Assembly (NCBI GenBank): GCA_026214975.1
Contig: CM047805.1
Location: 110,479,845-110,543,844, forward strand
DNA length: 64,000 nucleotides
Source of the DNA: Gentiana macrophylla
Lineage: Eukaryota; Streptophyta; Magnoliopsida; Gentianales; Gentianaceae
Reading direction: 5' to 3'
Shown here: one piece after another, positions 12,870-24,332 of the stretch
Layout: each line of letters begins with the position of its first letter
Position numbering within the stretch: the first letter of the stretch is position 1
Notes under the pieces: model-generated
What the model saw: the letters and a program-made list of their open reading frames with translations, nothing else
Told to the model about the DNA's origin: nothing
Database searches by the model: none
Made by a program: the position numbers and the translations under genes

Positions 12870-13495
12870 CAACTAGAACGATATCGATCGACCAATAGGC
12901 AACCCATGCCTTGGTAGATCAGCTATATGATGCCAAAAAGGGGGAAGCTGAAGAAGAAAAGCTGAATTTACTTAAAGAGATGAAGCGACTTCAAGAAGAA
13001 TTGTAAAGATACAAATCAGATCCTAAGTTCTTAAGGAAAGAGCTAACTGATGAGCAGCTCATTGTGAAATACAGTCAACCTGGACAAAAGAGAGCTACTC
13101 TTACAAAGGATCTGTGGATGAAGTTTATCAACGATCACAATCCTATTAAAGCCAAGTACAAGGACAGGACAATTGAAGAATCGTTGAACTACTTTTTATC
13201 TGATGTATTCTCAAAACAGAAAATGGCACAATATAAGAAGAATCAGAGGATTGATGACAAACAGAAGATTAAAGACAAGACTGAACAAATGAAAGCTGAT
13301 GTAGTCGAATTTGAAAAATACTACGTGAAAGAATCAGACTTACCGAAGCTACTTCTATGGAGAAGATGGAAAGAAGGAAGTCAAGTTGACTACAACAAGA
13401 CATTTTCAAAGGAAGACACCAAGCTAGAAAATGAATATCGTCTGTATGACAAGGAGAAGATGTTTATTTCAGTTAAGAAAAAGCTTAGTCTTTAA
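12870..13495 (+). pseudogene. Lys/Glu-rich 3' ORF of Sirevirus-like element A (function unknown)
   Basis: The plus strand encodes a hydrophilic, probably coiled-coil protein (GEAEEEKLNLLKEMKRLQEE, one stop near 13004). An open frame then runs to KKKLSL and a stop at 13493-13495. I recognise no domain. It lies 3' of where pol would be and about 120 bp before the polypurine tract and LTR of element A. That is the position of the extra ORF some Sireviruses carry, or of the terminal part of the long unknown ORF of element F. The upstream part is missing because the sequence switches to LINE near 12770. I infer that it belongs to element A; that it is a host gene is unlikely. Confidence 0.55.
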
Positions 13496-13618
13496 TCACA
13501 GTTGTTTGGACTAAATGTTACTTTTCCAGTTTTTGTTCATTCTAATGAAATCCAGTTTTCCAGTTTTACATTGTTTTGATCTTTAAGCTTTTCTTTTAGG
13601 GAGAGTTTTGGCATCATC

Positions 13619-13630
13619 AAAAAGGGGGGA
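13619..13630 (+). promoter_or_regulatory. Polypurine tract of element A
   Basis: AAAAAGGGGGGA lies two bases before the LTR, so the element reads on the plus strand and this is its 3' LTR. Element F has the equivalent tract on the minus strand at about 42054-42069. Confidence 0.85.
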
Positions 13631-13960
13631 ATTGTTGGAAATAAAATTTATGTTTTGATGATAATTCATCGTAATTATTCTAAGTATTACCTTAACCTCA
13701 TTGATGAAGTGTTGAAGCTAGCTGTTATAGTGAAAAGCTAAAAGATGTCTAGAACTGAATGTTTAGGCTTTACTAGAGTCAGATATTTGTATAGGTTACA
13801 TCAGACAAGCACTGTAATAGTTAGTGTGTCGTAAAACTGAAAACTGGAAGTCATTTAGAAAACTGGAAATCATCAAGATAAACAAACTGACTCAGACTAC
13901 ACCTATATGAAACTGAAGAAGATAAGTTCGCTGAGGGATACAGACTCAGTTGGCTTATCC

Positions 13961-14050
13961 AGAAGATTGAAGAACTGAGGGTTCAAACTCAGAAGATTGA
14001 AGAACTGAGGGTTCAAACTCAGTAGATGAAGAACTGAGGGCTCAAACTCA
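13961..14050 (+). repeat. 30-bp tandem repeat, three units, in element A LTR
   Basis: The unit AGAAGATTGAAGAACTGAGG plus ten further bases occurs twice in direct succession, with a third, slightly changed copy. The homologous place in element F LTRs has three units in one copy and one in the other. Confidence 0.85.
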
Positions 14051-14492
14051 GTTATGAAGACTACGTCGAGACTGTAAAGTTAGATTTCAGGCAAGATTGT
14101 GGTGACCTGAACTGACTTTATGGATCTTGTATGAGGACCTAAGAATCATAAGGACAATGAATTCTTAGAAGATAATGTGTCATGGTGTACTCTGATTAAG
14201 TCAATTATAATCAGATGAAAAAAAGAGTCTTGATATTTAAAGAAGAGTAAAATCTCGATTAATGCTCCAAGTCAGTCAAGAAGCCGACAAGTGATATTCT
14301 CGATATAAAGCGATAAGGAAACTCGCTTTTATATGTCACTCATCCAACAAACGATAGTACGATCGAGCGTTATAAAGGAAGCAATTTTATTGGATGAAAT
14401 ATCGACACAACAGAACGGTCAGAAAATATATCCGTTACAAAATGAGCGTTGATACAATTCAATTCAAGCCAAATGAACGTTGGACCTCACAC

Positions 14493-14500
14493 TATAAATA
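14493..14500 (+). promoter_or_regulatory. TATA box of element A LTR
   Basis: TATAAATA within ACTATAAATAGAGAACC, a good plant TATA context. The equivalent in the inverted element F LTRs is at 41189-41196 and 62913-62920. Confidence 0.65.
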
Positions 14501-15395
14501 GAGAACCTTGCACCAAGGATCAAGACACAGAGATTTAAAAAAAAAAAAAAAATTAACGTGTGCATTAATCATTCGAATTGCTATCATCTCTGCGCTATAA
14601 CAAGATCATATCAAGAATTTCTTCAAGTGTTCAAGCTACAAAGAATTTATCAAGGATCAGACACTTTGAATAACCACAAACAAGAATCAATTCATTGATT
14701 CTCAATCCAACCTTGATTCTATATCAAAGGTTTAGACTGTAAGCAAACCAGAAGGTTTTGTCAAGGACAGATTATTTACAGACAATCAGGCGATCATGTT
14801 TGTGGTGGTAGGCCGTGAAGAGGCAATTCAACCTCTAAGGACCAGTGTTCAAGCAATTGAAGAACAGCAATTCTACCTTTTCTACAACTGTTTAGATAGT
14901 GAAGCTAGGGATTAGCCAAGGACTATTGTTTAGGACTTTTTGTAATAGTTCACCTCAAGAAGTTCTAGTGGAATTTTCCTCCGCACCACAGGGGAGAGAG
15001 AGGCGTCTGAGGATTACACCACCTGAACCTCTATAATATTTGCCTTACTTACTTTACGCATTTATTTATTTACTCAGCATCTACTTACAACATTTTGATA
15101 ATTGATTGTTATACACTTCACAGTTCACAAACTGACATTAATCAGAATTCAGTTTACCACACTCAGTTTTTATAAAAGAATAACAAGATCAAGAAAAAGG
15201 CTAGAATAATATCCGCTGCCGGTTGACTCAGTTTTGATTAAGTCAGTTTGACTTAAACTCAGCTCAGTCAGCTTAACTCCACACAAGTTTTAACTGAACC
15301 ATAATTTGTTTAAAATCCAGTTTAAGAAAAGTTTTTGGTGACAAGTTTATTCACCCCCCCTCTAAACTTGTGTAATTCTTTCCAAGGGACCAACA

Positions 15396-15608
15396 ATATA
15401 GAAGTTTTCAACTTTTGCCGTCGGATCTGCGCTAGAGGTACCGGATCGACGGTGGCTCTGATGCTTTTTAAACATCAGATTTCGAGTCTCTCTGTTTTTG
15501 TCGTTTCTGTTTTGTATTATGATATTTATTGTAAACTGACTGACGTGGAAATTAAGTGTATATTTATTTATTTTATGTCAGGCGTTTATTTTCAAATAAT
15601 AACTACGT
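15396..15608. other. Unassigned flank
   Basis: AT-rich sequence between the element A LTR and the LINE fragment. I see no gene, terminal repeat or recognisable family. Confidence 0.5.
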
Positions 15609-15624
15609 GTCAGGAAATGGGGTG
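15609..15624. repeat. Target-site duplication of LINE fragment, left copy
   Basis: GTCAGGAAATGGGGTG here recurs at 16180-16195 with one mismatch, flanking the LINE tail. Confidence 0.9.
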
Positions 15625-16179
15625 TATGGATAAGCTGGAACTGCCCACATCTTGGATGGATTAAAGCCAACACTGGAACATTAGAGATTATGAAGCTGGA
15701 ACATTAGAGATTATGAAGGCACATGGATTAAAGGGTTCGTTAGTGCTATGGGAAAAATAAATCCATTTTCATTGGAGAACTTATGGCAATTAGGGAAGCA
15801 ATGATGTTGGTAAATGACTTTGGTGTCCCTGCTCCATGGGTTGAGTCAGACTCTCAGGCTGCGGTTCAAGCAATAAATTCCAGAATCTGCACTGTTGAAA
15901 GCCAAGCTGTCATTGATGATATTTGAAAGATGAAAGAGGCAGGTGGGAGGTACAAATCACCTTCAAGCATAGAGAGCCAATAGAGTGGCGGACTATTTTG
16001 CCGACAAGGACACAACTTGGACTTGGGCGTTTTGACTTTGGAAGACCCTCCTAGTGAGGTGAATGCCATTCTGGCAGAAGACCGTAGAGGAGTTTATCTC
16101 CCCAGGGAATAATTCCCTCCTCCATCTTTTAGGCCTATGGCCTCGTTGTCAAAAAAAAAAAAATAAATAAATAAATAAA
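15625..16179 (+). mobile_element. 5'-truncated LINE tail with RNase H remnant and poly(A) end
   Basis: The plus strand encodes fragments of the C-terminal RNase H-like domain of plant LINE ORF2 (GELMAIREAMML, then VESDSQAAVQAINSR). These lie in interrupted frames and are followed by a short 3' untranslated stretch and an A-rich tail with TAAA repeats at about 16150-16179. A 16-bp target duplication flanks it. Severe 5' truncation, the A tail and the long duplication together are typical of target-primed reverse transcription. It is on the opposite strand to the large LINE at 1-12.7 kb and does not belong to it. Confidence 0.9.
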
Positions 16180-16195
16180 GTCAGGAAATGGGGCG
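16180..16195. repeat. Target-site duplication of LINE fragment, right copy
   Basis: GTCAGGAAATGGGGCG, partner of 15609-15624. Confidence 0.9.
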
Positions 16196-16697
16196 TTATA
16201 ATTTTTTCATTATCAAGTTGAGCATATATATTTTGTTGGAACTTTGAAGGGTCGAAGAATATTGTTAAATGTTTTCACAAACTAAAAGAATTTACTTAAA
16301 CGAAGTCTAGCAGAAAATCAATATACTCTTAAAAAAAACATAGATTTTGGTTATATGTAATAATATATGTTAATGCATTCACGTCATAAAATTTTCACAT
16401 CTAGATTCTTATGTGATGAAAAAAGAAAACTGAATATACAAACATAGCAAATACACATTTTTCACGAGTCAACTCCAAGACATGTTCTTGTTTGTAATTA
16501 AAGACTTGCATAGCTTTAATTCTAAGACAAAAAAGAAAGACTTGTTCTTCTTTGTAATCTAAGACTTTGCTTTTAGAGAATTGTAATCTAAGACTTGTTG
16601 CATACTTGTTTTCTTAGAAGAAGATACATTTCTTCGCATGTGGGTGGACACGTTATTGCCCCTCTCGTCGTCTTTATGGTCAAATTTATTATTAACA
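16196..16697. other. Unassigned AT-rich sequence
   Basis: No gene or element seen. A short phrase, TTGTAATCTAAGACTT with variants, recurs three times between about 16490 and 16600. Confidence 0.5.
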
Positions 16698-16709
16698 CTA
16701 GGTGGGGTA

Positions 16710-16726
16710 ACCGTGCTTTGCACGGT
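16710..16726 (-). other. Helitron 3'-terminal hairpin
   Basis: Perfect 7-bp stem with a 3-base loop, located about eight bases before the CTAG terminus at 16698-16701 (minus strand). Confidence 0.7.
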
Positions 16727-17814
16727 GTTGCCCCTACATCGTTTTTTTTTTCGTGTTTTGTTCGAAAGGTTGTTTTGTGTTGTTAATGTATGTGTTGTAT
16801 TGTGCTAAATCAGATACTTTGCCTATTTCAAAGATTACTTATGTGGTGGTGATGAACTACGAAATCGTAATATTCATTGCTAAAATTACAAATGAAAATG
16901 AATAAAGCAATATTAGACAAAACCTCACACAAGGTTGCATTAAATTACAAATTGAAGTAAATATTGGTTATGGATTATCGCAATTATATATCTCAACACA
17001 ATGGACACGGCATCGTTCCTCTAGGCGTAGAATCCTAAAATCCTCACACAAAAATAGTTTTCCTTTTCACCATGACAACTCAATGTGCAATCTGAGTCGA
17101 TTATTGAAGCGCCCAAATCAAAAATACTCTTGCATAATCAAATAATAAAATGAAATCTAAACGATTTTCGGGATGCCTTTTGACAAGATCAAAATGAATT
17201 AACTTACAACAAGTATGGGCCAACGATTCCACAAGTTAAAGTACAAACTAAAACAGGAAGAAACAAAACTATTAATGAAAGATAAAAAAAATCTTTAGGT
17301 CCAGAATGCAACATAACATATGATATCTAGAATTAGAAACTGCAAATGATAGAAGCCAATAATCACGAAGCGAAAATACACATTCCACCAAAACGATGCC
17401 ACAAAGTGTAATCATATCATAAAATGGTAGGTTTATGAGAAAAAATAGACGAAAGGGGACCCATTTACCAATAAAATGCAAAGGTCAGAAAGCGGTGAAC
17501 TGGTTTCCATGGCACAAATCATTTTCCTATCGCAAAGTGCAACATAGTATTTAAAACATCAACCTATCCTTCTGGTCAATTTCCATGTAAGAAGACATCT
17601 GGTACATGGAAGCATCCCACCTATTTGAGTCTGAGGAAGGACCGGCTTATTTAGGTCTACTATGATAACTAAAATCTTTTTTCTGGACACCGCTCTCAAA
17701 TGAGTTCTACAACTCTATGCACACAATCTATTCCCTAGAAAAGTAACCCTAGCCAGCTGAGATCTCAAATATAGTAAAGTTGTCGTTTCCTTAGGGACTA
17801 AAAAGTTATTTTAT

Positions 17815-19105
17815 CTGCATTGAATGATAGAGGGTGTAGAAGCTAAAGTTCCAAAGTCCATAAGCGGCGCTCTGTCTTAAATTTGTATCAGCTAATTTAT
17901 CCAGCCAGTTTGTGTACCTATACACAACCACAAGGTACTATGACACACTCCAGATGGCATAATGACACACTACAGAAGGCATGATGGCATACACGCATGT
18001 GCAATTAAGAAATAAAGTATATATGTGCATTTGTCTTTTATTATACACGTGTGAGTAAAGTATATATGTGCATTTGCCTTTTATTATACACGTGTGAGTA
18101 AAGTATATAAGTGTCTAGAAAATTCACAATTGAAAGAGGTGAAATGTTTTAGTGAAATTAACTCATGGAATATCCTTTGATGGAAAATAGCAAGAACATG
18201 CAGCTATTAACTTCGAAAACACAACAAAGTAGTTTTCTTTATTGTTGGTGATGAGAGAACTAATGCACCATACTCTAACATTGCAATAATATACCTCGAA
18301 AGCTCTTGCTCCTCTGTGCCATATACTCTAACAGTTCTAATCAAAGAGAATGTCTCTTGTGCCACCTAGACATCATAAGACAAAATTAGAGACAGAATCG
18401 AATAAATTGTAACTTGTAAACTGAATTTCGCTAATTGATGAAATAAAAGATGACGATAATATTACTTCATTACAGTAAGCACCAATATCCTGGACTAACT
18501 TTGATGATTTCTTCTGGTACCTAGAAAATAAGAAGAATCGATAGAACATCATACAAAGCAAAATAATAAGGTAATCTCACATTTTTAGAAGAAGATTTTT
18601 ACCTTTATCAAATAAGAGGAATTTAAGTTTCCCAAAACTAAGAGCTAAACTTGACAAGGTTATACAAGTTTTTCTTTTTTTCATGTGGGTAGGGAGTTGG
18701 GTGGGGTGGAGCCGTAGAGAATTGATAGCACAAAGTCAAGCATAAAGATGTCAAAAGCAGGTTAAGTAAAAAGATAGACAGGATGTCACTGGCCATAAAC
18801 CAGCATTGCAATTGACAGAGTAGAGCATATGGCCAAGGCACATAGCCCAAGTGGCAATGACAAAACCAGTAAGTAGATCAAAGAACCTCCACCCTGAAAT
18901 ATCAAATGATTGTGAGTTTTTACTTTTGACCGCAATCTTACTATGGTATAAGAGATACCTAACTCAAGAAGATTTCACAAAATCATTTATGTCTCTTCCA
19001 ATTATACAAGACATCTCATTGAAAATCGCCTGAGTCTACTTGTTAAGTCACCAAGTGTTTCAGAGTCAAAAAAGGATATGTCCTGCAGCATCATAAAAGA
19101 TGCAA
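17815..19105 (-). pseudogene. Captured fragments of a TAP-like (ABCB26-type) ABC transporter gene
   Basis: Exon-sized blocks in correct order on the minus strand match the membrane domain of plant half-size B-type ABC transporters. At about 19009-19105 there is LQDISFFDSETLGDLTSRL. At about 18788-18894 there is LIYLLVLSLPLGLCALAI, preceded by an AG acceptor. At about 18462-18522 there is YQKKSSKLVQDIGAYCNE. At about 18295-18367 there is VAQETFSLIRTVRVYGTEEQ. At about 17815-17917 there is NWLDKLADTNLRQSAAYG. Several splice-site-like borders survive, so the capture was genomic rather than via mRNA. No Walker A, Walker B or signature motif is present, so the nucleotide-binding domain is absent and this cannot make a transporter. 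The symbol is uncertain and left blank. Confidence 0.8.
18013..18113. repeat. 43-bp tandem duplication inside the Helitron
   Basis: A 43-bp unit beginning TAAAGTATATATGTGCATTT occurs at 18013-18055 and 18056-18098, with a partial third copy to 18113. Confidence 0.9.
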
Positions 19106-19420
19106 ATAACATGCAATCCCAAAAAACACGAAATCGAGAAAGCAGAAGCCAAAGGCACCATCTTGGTGGAATCAAGCATATACACAAGCAACAAAACCAC
19201 CACACAGACATGCAAAGGAGACAATGAGAAGCAAAGTATACCTTAAAAATGATCGACAACTGAAATACACGACGAATGACGAGGAAAAAACCTCGCAGAA
19301 TCGGAATTAACAAAGTATCACCATTACAAGAACAATCACAATGACAATTGAAAGGATGGAAAACCACAAAGAAAGAGCCGGAGAAGATGGGGTCTCACCA
19401 AAGGTCAAATCAACACCGAC
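19105..19420. repeat. Dispersed duplication within the Helitron (partner near 21329-21680)
   Basis: About 100 bp starting ACATGCAATCCC, including CACCATCTTGGTGGAATC, recurs in the same order and orientation at 21329-21428. The phrase GGAGAAGATGGGGTCTCACC near 19380 recurs near 21634. The two blocks flank the PPR fragment, which suggests an internal segmental duplication or repeated capture. Confidence 0.75.
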
Positions 19421-19984
19421 CGAACACGCACAAAAAACCAAAACATGAAAATTTGAACCTTAAGGTTGTCAAAGAACATCAATGTAAAGGAACCGACACA
19501 CAAGGCAAAGAAATTCGAGAATCTAAGGCGACTTTAACATCAAAGTCCAAGCTTGGATCTTGTAACAAAGTCGAGGAAAGGTGATAGATTAGTGAGCAAT
19601 TTGCACGTATAAGGATGACGTATAAACAATGTAGCTAGGCAGGGTTCGTAAAAATACCCATAGTGGGGAGCACCGAATTTACTGCAGTAAAGACCAATCG
19701 GGGTTGTTCAACATGTCATTAGCCATAGAAGGAAGCAATCTACTGGCCTCAAACAACCAACAAGAATATTAGAGGCCATGACAGTACAATATGGGAGAAA
19801 ACACACCAAAAGCCAAAGAATTTTCCACAACATACAACCATACTTGTTCATCTACTCACCACCTCGACAATATAGAGGTCACAGACACTTTTAGACATGA
19901 AAGACAAATTCAAGCATTCAAGCAAGCAAGTTACAATAATAATGTAGATAACATGTAAGGCTCCTCCAAAAATAGAAATAGAAA

Positions 19985-20158
19985 GAGGAGAATATCAATC
20001 ATTATAACCAATACCTTGGATGTAAAATATTCTCCCTCGAGGAAAGTAGCAAGTTGCATACGCTCATAATCTAAAAGCTTAGGATCTTTATCCAAGCGCC
20101 TTCTCTTTGGGATCCTTCCTGCTTTCTCAATGGTGGGCATCGTGGGTACAAGCTTCAC
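19985..20158 (-). pseudogene. Unidentified captured coding scrap
   Basis: The minus strand contains the open stretch MPTIEKAGRIPKRRRLDKDP and onwards for about 45 codons. It is basic and not low complexity, so it may be a captured exon. I do not recognise the parent gene. It lies between the ABC transporter fragments and the PPR fragment. Confidence 0.3.
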
Positions 20159-20239
20159 AATAGTTATCGCTCTAACGATTTTTTCCTCAAGTCTGGGTCA
20201 AAATCGAGCAGTTGAAAATAAATAAATAAACTATAAACA

Positions 20240-21300
20240 AGTATAAACTCAAACCTTTGTCTATGTTGGTCAGTATAGTTGCAGACGAATCCTATGAAAT
20301 TATTTTCAGAGGAAAAAAAGAGAAGGAACCTAACACAACTAAGCTAGACCAAAGCCAACAGGCCAAGACACAAAACAAACTATCAAAAGGTCAAACCACA
20401 ACTATCCACACCCATTCACTAATGCTGAAACTGAGGTTGAACACCTCTAAAAGAAAATACAGTACTATCCCAAGCCACCCCCTCAATGCTTCTCTTCCCT
20501 GGGAATCTATCAAACACCAGACGAGCCATTTCCACATCCCCACATTTAGAATAAGCATCCAAAAGTGCGTTATTCACGAAACTATCCAGATCAACTGGTT
20601 TTCAAGGAATCCATGTAAGATTTTACTTAAATCCAACATACCGGCTTGCGCACAAGCAAATAAAACACCGCTTAAGTTCGACCTCATTCGGTTCTTCCTC
20701 ACCTTCAACAAATCAATGAAATAACAAATCGCCTCATGGAAACAACCGCATGAGCAAAACCAATTATCATAGTACTCTCACGAAACATCATCGTGAATTG
20801 ACATCTCAAAAAATATTCCTTGGCAGATTTGAGCTCACCACTTTAATAAATCCAAATTAGCATCAAGTTTAATGAAGTCATGTCCCTAAACGGCATTAAA
20901 TTATACGCTTCTCTCAACACCCTTCAAATCATTACACCTAAAGTAAGCCACAACACAAGATTCCACGCCACAACATTCGGTTCAGAATTTCATCAAACGA
21001 CTTATGTGCAAACTCAATACAAACACACATTCCATACATACATACTTACCAAAGTAGTTCCAACAAAAGATGGGTTTGAAAACCACGACAAATCGCTTGA
21101 CAATGCAATCGAAACTCAGGTTAACACACCGCATATTCGCTACTTCTTTTAACACAAATGCATAAGAGAAGCTATCGGGAGCGAGAATTTGAGTACCGAA
21201 GCATGTGAATGAAGATGGAGAGTGCATTTGAAGGAGATTCCGATTCGAGTAGCCACAGATGAGGGTGTTGTACCAAACCACATCAATCCACATCCATCCA
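20240..21300 (-). pseudogene. Captured pentatricopeptide-repeat (PPR) gene fragment
   Basis: PPR proteins bind organellar RNA. Two recognisable blocks lie in order on the minus strand. Near 21170-21290 are DVVWYNTLICGYS and APDSFSYAFVLKEVANMRC. Near 20480-20580 is [20 protein letters not shown] followed by FDRFPGKRS. The phrases 'YNTLICGYS' and '[15 protein letters not shown]' are classic for plant-type PPR proteins. Between them the frame is broken several times, and no start or full repeat array remains. It lies inside the probable Helitron beside the ABC transporter fragments, so capture is the simplest explanation. Confidence 0.75.
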
Positions 21301-22303
21301 AAGATACCCAATTGGGCCCCTACACAACATGCAATCCAAAAACATGAAATCAAGTAAGCAGAAGCCAAAGCCACCATCTTGGTGGAATCCGCATATACAT
21401 AAGCAAGAAAACTACCACACAGACGTGCAATCCAAAAAACATGAAATCGACAAAGCGTAATCTAAAGCTACCATCTTTCTTGTCGAACAAGGTTGCTTAT
21501 GCAATCCAAGAAAAAAATCGAAAGAAGAATCTAAAGCTACCATCTTTCTGGAAAGTCCATCCCGCTCAACCAAGATACAATTCACACACAATGACAAAGC
21601 AGGAATTGAGAAGAATCATCAAGCGGTAGTCGGAGAAGATGGGGTCTCACCGAACTCAAATCAACACCGATGGAATTGGAAAAATCTCCATGACCGACTC
21701 GTAAGCTTCTATTTATAGCCACCGAGCTCAGGGCGGTGAGAAAAAATAGTGGAAGGTTAGACGTGGAGGTCAAGGGCGTTGGAGAAAGGAGGCGGGCACT
21801 TCGCTGCTCGTCGCCTAAAATTAGCAAATATAGTAGGTACTACCAAGGTAGACTAAGGTAGCGGTAGAAAATCGGTAGTGGGAGGCGACGTGGAACCAAA
21901 ACACCGGAGCAACACACGGTGGTTTCGCTGCTCGTCAAATCCTAGCAATAGCAAACTTATAAGGTAATACTAAGGTAGATAAGGTAATACTAAGGTAGAT
22001 TACATACAGATATTGATTTTTTTAGTTGTAATTTTTGATGAAAAGTGACTTTCTTTGCATTCCTCGGCAAACATTTAGCCCATGTTTGACGTAGTTGTGT
22101 ATATTTATAGGGGCTAAACCCACGCCAATGAATTATTTATGCCTAAATATTATATATATATAAATTGACATTAATTATGACGTTGTAAAACATCTTTACT
22201 AGCCCACCCGATCATCATAATATAGTCTATTAACCCATTTGATCAACATAATATAGTTTGTTAGTCCATCCGAATGTAATTTCTGCTCATTCTATTATAT
22301 AGA

Positions 22304-22519
22304 AATTATCTTTTCTTTTTTACATAGGAAAATCTTTATAAAAAAGTAATGTTAACGCGCTTAGTTGCTCAATTCGTGGAACAAGTAAAAATTAATTTCC
22401 TTGAGAAACCAACCAAATTAGATACTAGTTTTTACGAGGAATGTCCAAAAGACACAAAATGTACTTAAATAGGTAAATCGGACATGCTCAACATTTCATT
22501 GATTATAAAGATAAAAATT
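22304..22519. other. Unassigned flank of the Helitron
   Basis: AT-rich, nothing recognisable. Confidence 0.4.
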
Positions 22520-22870
22520 AAATAGATGGACATAAAGTGTCAAAAGTGTCAATGCTTAGGGTCTGTGTGAACCTTTGGCAACCAATATGGTCTCGCACTT
22601 CAATGGTACCATCTGACTTGTATTTGATGGTATACACCCATTTGCACCCAACATGTTTGGTCCTTTTGGTGCATCAAGCAAATTCCATGTTTTGTTCTTC
22701 TCAAGAGCGACATTTCCTCTTTCATAGGTGTAATCCGCTTCTCACCGTGGATGGATTTATCCGAATGGTAGGAACCTTTTCCGATCAAGAGTTGAGAGCC
22801 AAGATTCGATAAAATATGAAGTTCTTTTGGGATGTTTGGTGCAATCCTCTGCTTTCTTCCTAATGGCAAT
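22520..22870 (-). pseudogene. Copia reverse-transcriptase amino-terminal scrap
   Basis: The minus strand has PMKEEMSLLRRTKHGICLM, then frame-shifted remains of the 'GCKWVYTIKYKSDGTIER..LVAKG' block that begins Copia reverse transcriptase. At about 350 bp it is too short to assign to a lineage. The following sequence (22870-23240) resembles the loose linker that precedes this block in Copia polyproteins but has no usable frame. Confidence 0.7.
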
Positions 22871-23463
22871 ATGCGATATTCCTAGATTGCTACAAGCTCT
22901 GATCTCTTAAATAAATCGTAAGTTTGGCTTTTTAATTTCCCTCCTGGTAGATTCAACTGAGGAACTTCAGATGCGATGTTTTCGTCTTGTGGGACCAACT
23001 GTGAAGCTTCAACTGACACCTTTTTTCTGGTGGAGTTAACTGTGAATCTTCAGTTGAAACTCTGCTCGGATGAATTCAATGAGGAGATTCAGATGTGAAC
23101 TTGTCTTCTAAAGTGACCAGCCGAGAAGGAAGTCCTTCCTTATCCTCAAGTCAGGAATCTTGACTTGACAAATTTGAATGATGTAACTCATAGTGTTGGT
23201 GTTGGTCTGGTGGACCAAATCGTTGATGCGGATAGAGTATCTTATTTTTTGCCCAATATTGAAGATCTTTATGGGATGACTAGTAGCCTTGCGCGCTTGG
23301 TAAACTTTATATGATCATTACATTCTCGTTTTGCTTATCTCGTTTTGACTAACCCGTGATCTTTTCGTGATGGTGATCGCGTCGGGCAGCTGCCCATGAG
23401 CATAGAGAGCTGTTGAGCCGTTGTCGACAATATTAAGATGGAGTTACGGATCTGAAAAAGCAT
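22871..23463. other. Degenerate retroelement sequence
   Basis: No intact ORF. It is probably the rest of the Copia scrap and the start of the coiled-coil ORF that follows. Confidence 0.4.
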
Positions 23464-23865
23464 TTGGGCGAGGCAAATGCCCGCGCCACTGAGATCGAGA
23501 GAAAGCTGAGAGCCGACTTGACGGCGGTGAATCGTGGTAAAGCCAAAGCAGAGAATGACTTGGTCACAATGACTGCCGTTTCCAAGGCGAGAGCTCGGGA
23601 CCTTGATGTGGCTCATAAAGAGCGAGACTTAGCTGTTGAATCATGGGCTCTATCTGAGATGAAATTGATTGAGGAGAGAAGGATGTCTATTGAGCTCACC
23701 GAAAAATTCAAGAAAGCTGAAGTCGTCGAATCCAAGATGCAAGAGGTTCGCAAGCAAGTTGTTGACGAGTACAAAGTGTCCGAGGGGAACATTTCCGCGC
23801 TGACTGAGATTAAGCTCAAGGGATTCGATCAAGGCATTTACCATATCTCGAGATGCATGGGTAGT
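23464..23865 (+). pseudogene. Coiled-coil ORF, gag-like, of an unidentified Gypsy-type element
   Basis: An open stretch of about 130 codons rich in Ala, Glu, Lys and Arg (GEANARATEIERKLRADLTA, later ELTEKFKKAEVVESKMQEVR). It is strongly heptad-like and so probably a coiled coil. It resembles the coiled-coil tails of gag-like ORFs in plant Tat/Ogre-type and other large Gypsy elements, but I cannot name a domain. The ATG is internal to a longer coding remnant. The nominal frame runs on to about 23967 into an LTR-like sequence that begins near 23868, so the C-terminal residues are probably not native. Confidence 0.5.
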
Positions 23866-23867
23866 GA

Positions 23868-24332
23868 TGATATATGGGCCCATTGGGCCGGGTTATCCAT
23901 AATTGGCCCAGGCCCAAGGTTAGATAATCAAGAGAATGGGTTGGCATGGCAGGACAACAAGTGCTGACCAGATCAGACAACGCAAGAGTCGGATGAATAG
24001 TCGAGGAGCAGGACTCCCACCGTGTCTTGACCAGAATGGTTTCTGGAAAGAATAACAGGCTAAACGTGGTGAAGACCGAGTCAATAACACCTCAATTGCT
24101 TGGGTACGTGGGTAGACCCCACGTCCAGAAGATAGTCGGTAATAACTTCCAAGCACATCCAGAAGAGACACACGATCTATCATATATATAAGGAAGACCC
24201 TAAACTACGAGGGGACTTGATTCTAGTTTATTACTTAAATTGATACGAGGCAGCTCTCTCGAGAGTTCACCCAAAATTATACCCAAATACCATTGTTCTT
24301 ATACAATTTTCTTAATTAGAATTACCCGATTA
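23868..24332 (+). repeat. LTR-like fragment with promoter
   Basis: Starts near TGATATATGGGCCCATTGGG. It contains CATATATATAAGGAAGACCC (TATA region at about 24183-24192) and a post-promoter sequence like that of plant Gypsy LTRs. It stops abruptly where plastid sequence begins. No partner LTR was found in the window. Confidence 0.5.

Larger units (their letters stand above)
13633..15395 (+). repeat. Element A 3' LTR (Sirevirus-like family shared with element F)
   Basis: Starts TGTTGGAAATAAAATTTA and ends AAGGGACCAACA. It is the same family as the LTRs of element F (40288-42053 and 62018-63703) in the opposite orientation. It contains TATAAATA at 14493-14500, an A run at 14537-14553 and a 30-bp tandem repeat at about 13961-14050. 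The 5' LTR of this copy is not in the window. Confidence 0.9.
16698..22303 (-). mobile_element. Probable non-autonomous Helitron with captured gene fragments
   Basis: On the minus strand the element ends with the hairpin ACCGTGC-AAA-GCACGGT (16710-16726). About eight bases later comes CTAG, then a host T, the standard Helitron 3' end. A likely 5' end, TCTATATAATAGAATGAGC, starts at 22303; the preceding base is T rather than the expected A, so this end is less certain. No Rep/helicase coding is seen. The interior holds exon-sized fragments of an ABC transporter gene and a PPR gene, both on the minus strand in the sense of the element, as expected from Helitron gene capture. Confidence 0.65.

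Noticed and set aside
13064..13495. Possible host gene (143 codons)
   Set aside because: It abuts the polypurine tract and LTR of element A, has no intron or recognisable domain and continues upstream in a broken frame, so it is more likely an element ORF.
17815..21377. Functional ABC transporter or PPR gene
   Set aside because: Only fragments are present, without nucleotide-binding motifs or full repeat arrays, inside a probable Helitron.
23464..23967. Host coiled-coil protein gene of 167 codons
   Set aside because: The last 30 or so codons run into an LTR-like sequence, and the neighbourhood is retroelement debris.
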